A stretch of 7,235 nt of DNA. Source: Ruminiclostridium sp. (GTDB taxonomy: Bacteria; Bacillota; Clostridia; Oscillospirales; Oscillospiraceae). Under the pieces are notes generated by a model. It saw only the letters and a program-made list of their open reading frames with translations, did no database searches and had not been told where the DNA came from. Where the stretch lies: NCBI GenBank assembly GCA_021442645.1, contig JABUSR010000283.1, positions 1 through 7,235 on the forward strand, in the 5' to 3' direction. A program made the position numbers and the translations under genes. Below are positions 6,607 through 7,235 of this stretch, in pieces (the stretch's first letter is position 1; every line of letters begins with the position of its first letter).

Positions 6607-6628
6607 CCCATTCCGCCTGTAGTAGAAT
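6600..6628 (+). promoter_or_regulatory. Promoter of the YbaK/EbsC-type deacylase gene
   Basis: TTGCCA (6600-6605), a 17-base spacer and TAGAAT (6623-6628), each five of six to consensus, form a good vegetative promoter. Transcription would begin about 6635, some 30 bases before the ATG at 6667. An inverted repeat, GGCAA (6590-6594) and TTGCC (6600-6604), covers the shared -35 area and could be an operator. Confidence 0.7.
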
Positions 6629-6666
6629 AAGGGAAATTCACCACAGAAAGAAAGAGGGTAACACGC

Positions 6667-7149
6667 ATGTCCATCGAAGCTGTCCGGGCCCACTTCGCCC
6701 GGTTTGGAATGGAAGACAAGGTCCTGGAGTTCGAGACCTCCAGCGCCACGGTAGAACTGGCCGCCCAGGCCGCCGGAGTCATCCCCGCCCGCATCGCCAA
6801 GTCCCTGTCCTTCAAGGTGGATGGCAAGGCCGTCATCATCGTCACCGCCGGGGACGCCAAGGTGGACAACACCAAATTCAAGGGTTTCTTCCACACCAAG
6901 GCTAAAATGCTCACCCCCGACGAGGTGGTCGACCTCATCGGTCACGCCATTGGCGGCGTCTGCCCCTTTGGCATCAAGGACGGGGTCGACGTATACCTGG
7001 ACGTCTCCATGCAGCGGTTCGAAACCATTTTCCCCGCCGCCGGCAGCTCCAACAGCTGCATCGAGCTGACCTGCGCCCAGCTGGAGGAGTACGCCTGCGG
7101 CTGCAAGGGCTGGGGAGACTTCTGCAAAGGCTGGCAGGAAGAGGCCTGA
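6667..7149 (+). CDS. YbaK/EbsC family aminoacyl-tRNA deacylase
   Basis: This 160-residue protein belongs to the YbaK/ProX superfamily of free-standing editing domains, which hydrolyse wrongly charged tRNAs (for example Cys- or Ala-tRNA(Pro)) in the cytoplasm. Features seen: ARIAKSLSFKV (41-51) with Lys45, matching the conserved catalytic lysine near position 46 of YbaK; IVTAGDAKVD (58-67); GGVCPFG (96-102), the family substrate-pocket loop; and FPAAGSSNSCIELT (122-135), the conserved glycine-serine turn. The length is typical of a complete single-domain member. The start at 6667 has a moderate ribosome site (GAGGG at 6654-6658, eight bases away). The last 30 residues are unusually rich in cysteine (131, 136, 144, 146, 153) and end with CKGW repeated at 146-149 and 153-156. 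The gene is transcribed alone, divergent from gluQ. Which tRNA it edits cannot be decided from sequence. Confidence 0.9.
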   Translation: MSIEAVRAHFARFGMEDKVLEFETSSATVELAAQAAGVIPARIAKSLSFKVDGKAVIIVTAGDAKVDNTKFKGFFHTKAKMLTPDEVVDLIGHAIGGVCPFGIKDGVDVYLDVSMQRFETIFPAAGSSNSCIELTCAQLEEYACGCKGWGDFCKGWQEEA

Positions 7150-7157
7150 TACTCAAA

Positions 7158-7181
7158 GATTAAAAATAGACATTTTTAATC
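7158..7181. repeat. AT-rich perfect inverted repeat downstream of the deacylase gene
   Basis: A 10-bp perfect palindromic pair (GATTAAAAAT, loop agac, ATTTTTAATC) begins nine bases after the stop codon. It is strikingly AT-rich for this window. It could act as a weak transcription terminator for the deacylase gene, since the 3' arm carries five T residues, but there is no T tract after the stem, so the role is uncertain. Confidence 0.7.
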
Positions 7182-7185
7182 AGCG

Positions 7186-7234
7186 CTTTTGAAGCATCTA
7201 AGAGTTGCGCAAAGGGCGGTTGATGCTTCAAAAG
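7186..7234. repeat. 13-bp perfect inverted repeat at the right edge of the window
   Basis: CTTTTGAAGCATC (7186-7198) is repeated in inverse as GATGCTTCAAAAG (7222-7234), separated by 23 bases that contain the 8-bp palindrome TTGCGCAA (7205-7212). The second arm ends one base before the window does, so what follows is unseen. It could be a terminator hairpin (if a T tract follows), a dispersed palindromic element, or the end of a mobile element. No coding frame is supported here. Confidence 0.7.
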
Positions 7235-7235
7235 G

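Noticed and set aside
6074..6905. Several + strand frames opposite gluQ and leading into the deacylase gene
   Set aside because: Proline-, arginine- and serine-rich translations without domains, opposite or out of frame with well-supported genes.
6555..6938. An N-terminal extension of 128 residues for GluQRS, in the same open frame
   Set aside because: The extension would run antisense through the deacylase gene and its promoter. The internal ATG at 6554 has an ideal AGGAGG, a fitting promoter upstream, and begins directly at the family's usual N-terminus.
7150..7235. CRISPR repeat or array start
   Set aside because: The repeats are inverted, not direct, occur once each, and show no regular spacing of repeat and spacer.

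Overview
The window looks like ordinary chromosomal sequence from a high-GC member of the Clostridia, probably Oscillospiraceae and close to Flavonifractor, Oscillibacter or Intestinimonas. This is inferred from strong AGGAGG ribosome binding sites, vegetative TTGACA/TATAAT-type promoters, a T-box leader on a tRNA synthetase operon (a Firmicutes hallmark), and GC-rich coding sequence with mostly C- or G-ending codons. The exact genus cannot be fixed from the sequence alone.

Layout from left to right: (1) a tRNA-dihydrouridine synthase family gene on the + strand (79-1044); (2) a convergent arylamine N-acetyltransferase gene on the - strand (1041-1844), whose stop codon overlaps that of the first gene in a shared TTAA; (3) a 426-base gap (1845-2270) holding the acetyltransferase promoter, a consensus promoter for the next operon, and a complete T-box riboswitch with a valine GUC specifier, an antiterminator and an intrinsic terminator; (4) a two-gene operon under that T-box, first a small two-helix membrane protein with a YcxB-like domain (2271-2798), then valS (2835-5474), closed by a strong GC-rich hairpin; (5) gluQ on the - strand (5601-6554), for glutamyl-queuosine formation on tRNA(Asp); (6) a divergent YbaK/EbsC-type aminoacyl-tRNA deacylase gene (6667-7149), whose promoter shares its -35 region with the gluQ promoter; (7) a short non-coding tail (7150-7235) with two perfect inverted repeats, one AT-rich, at the window edge.

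Four of the six genes act on tRNA: dihydrouridylation, valine charging, queuosine glutamylation, and probable clearance of mischarged tRNA. The genes are on both strands and in several transcription units, so this is a loose functional neighbourhood, not one operon. The best-supported regulatory story is valine-tRNA-responsive antitermination: uncharged tRNA(Val) with a GAC anticodon would be read by the leader and switch on the membrane protein and ValRS together.

No phage, CRISPR, transposase, rRNA or tRNA gene is visible. I do not see an undescribed multi-gene system. The points most worth following are the membrane protein placed between the T-box and valS, the overlapping divergent promoters of gluQ and the deacylase, and the repeats at the right edge.
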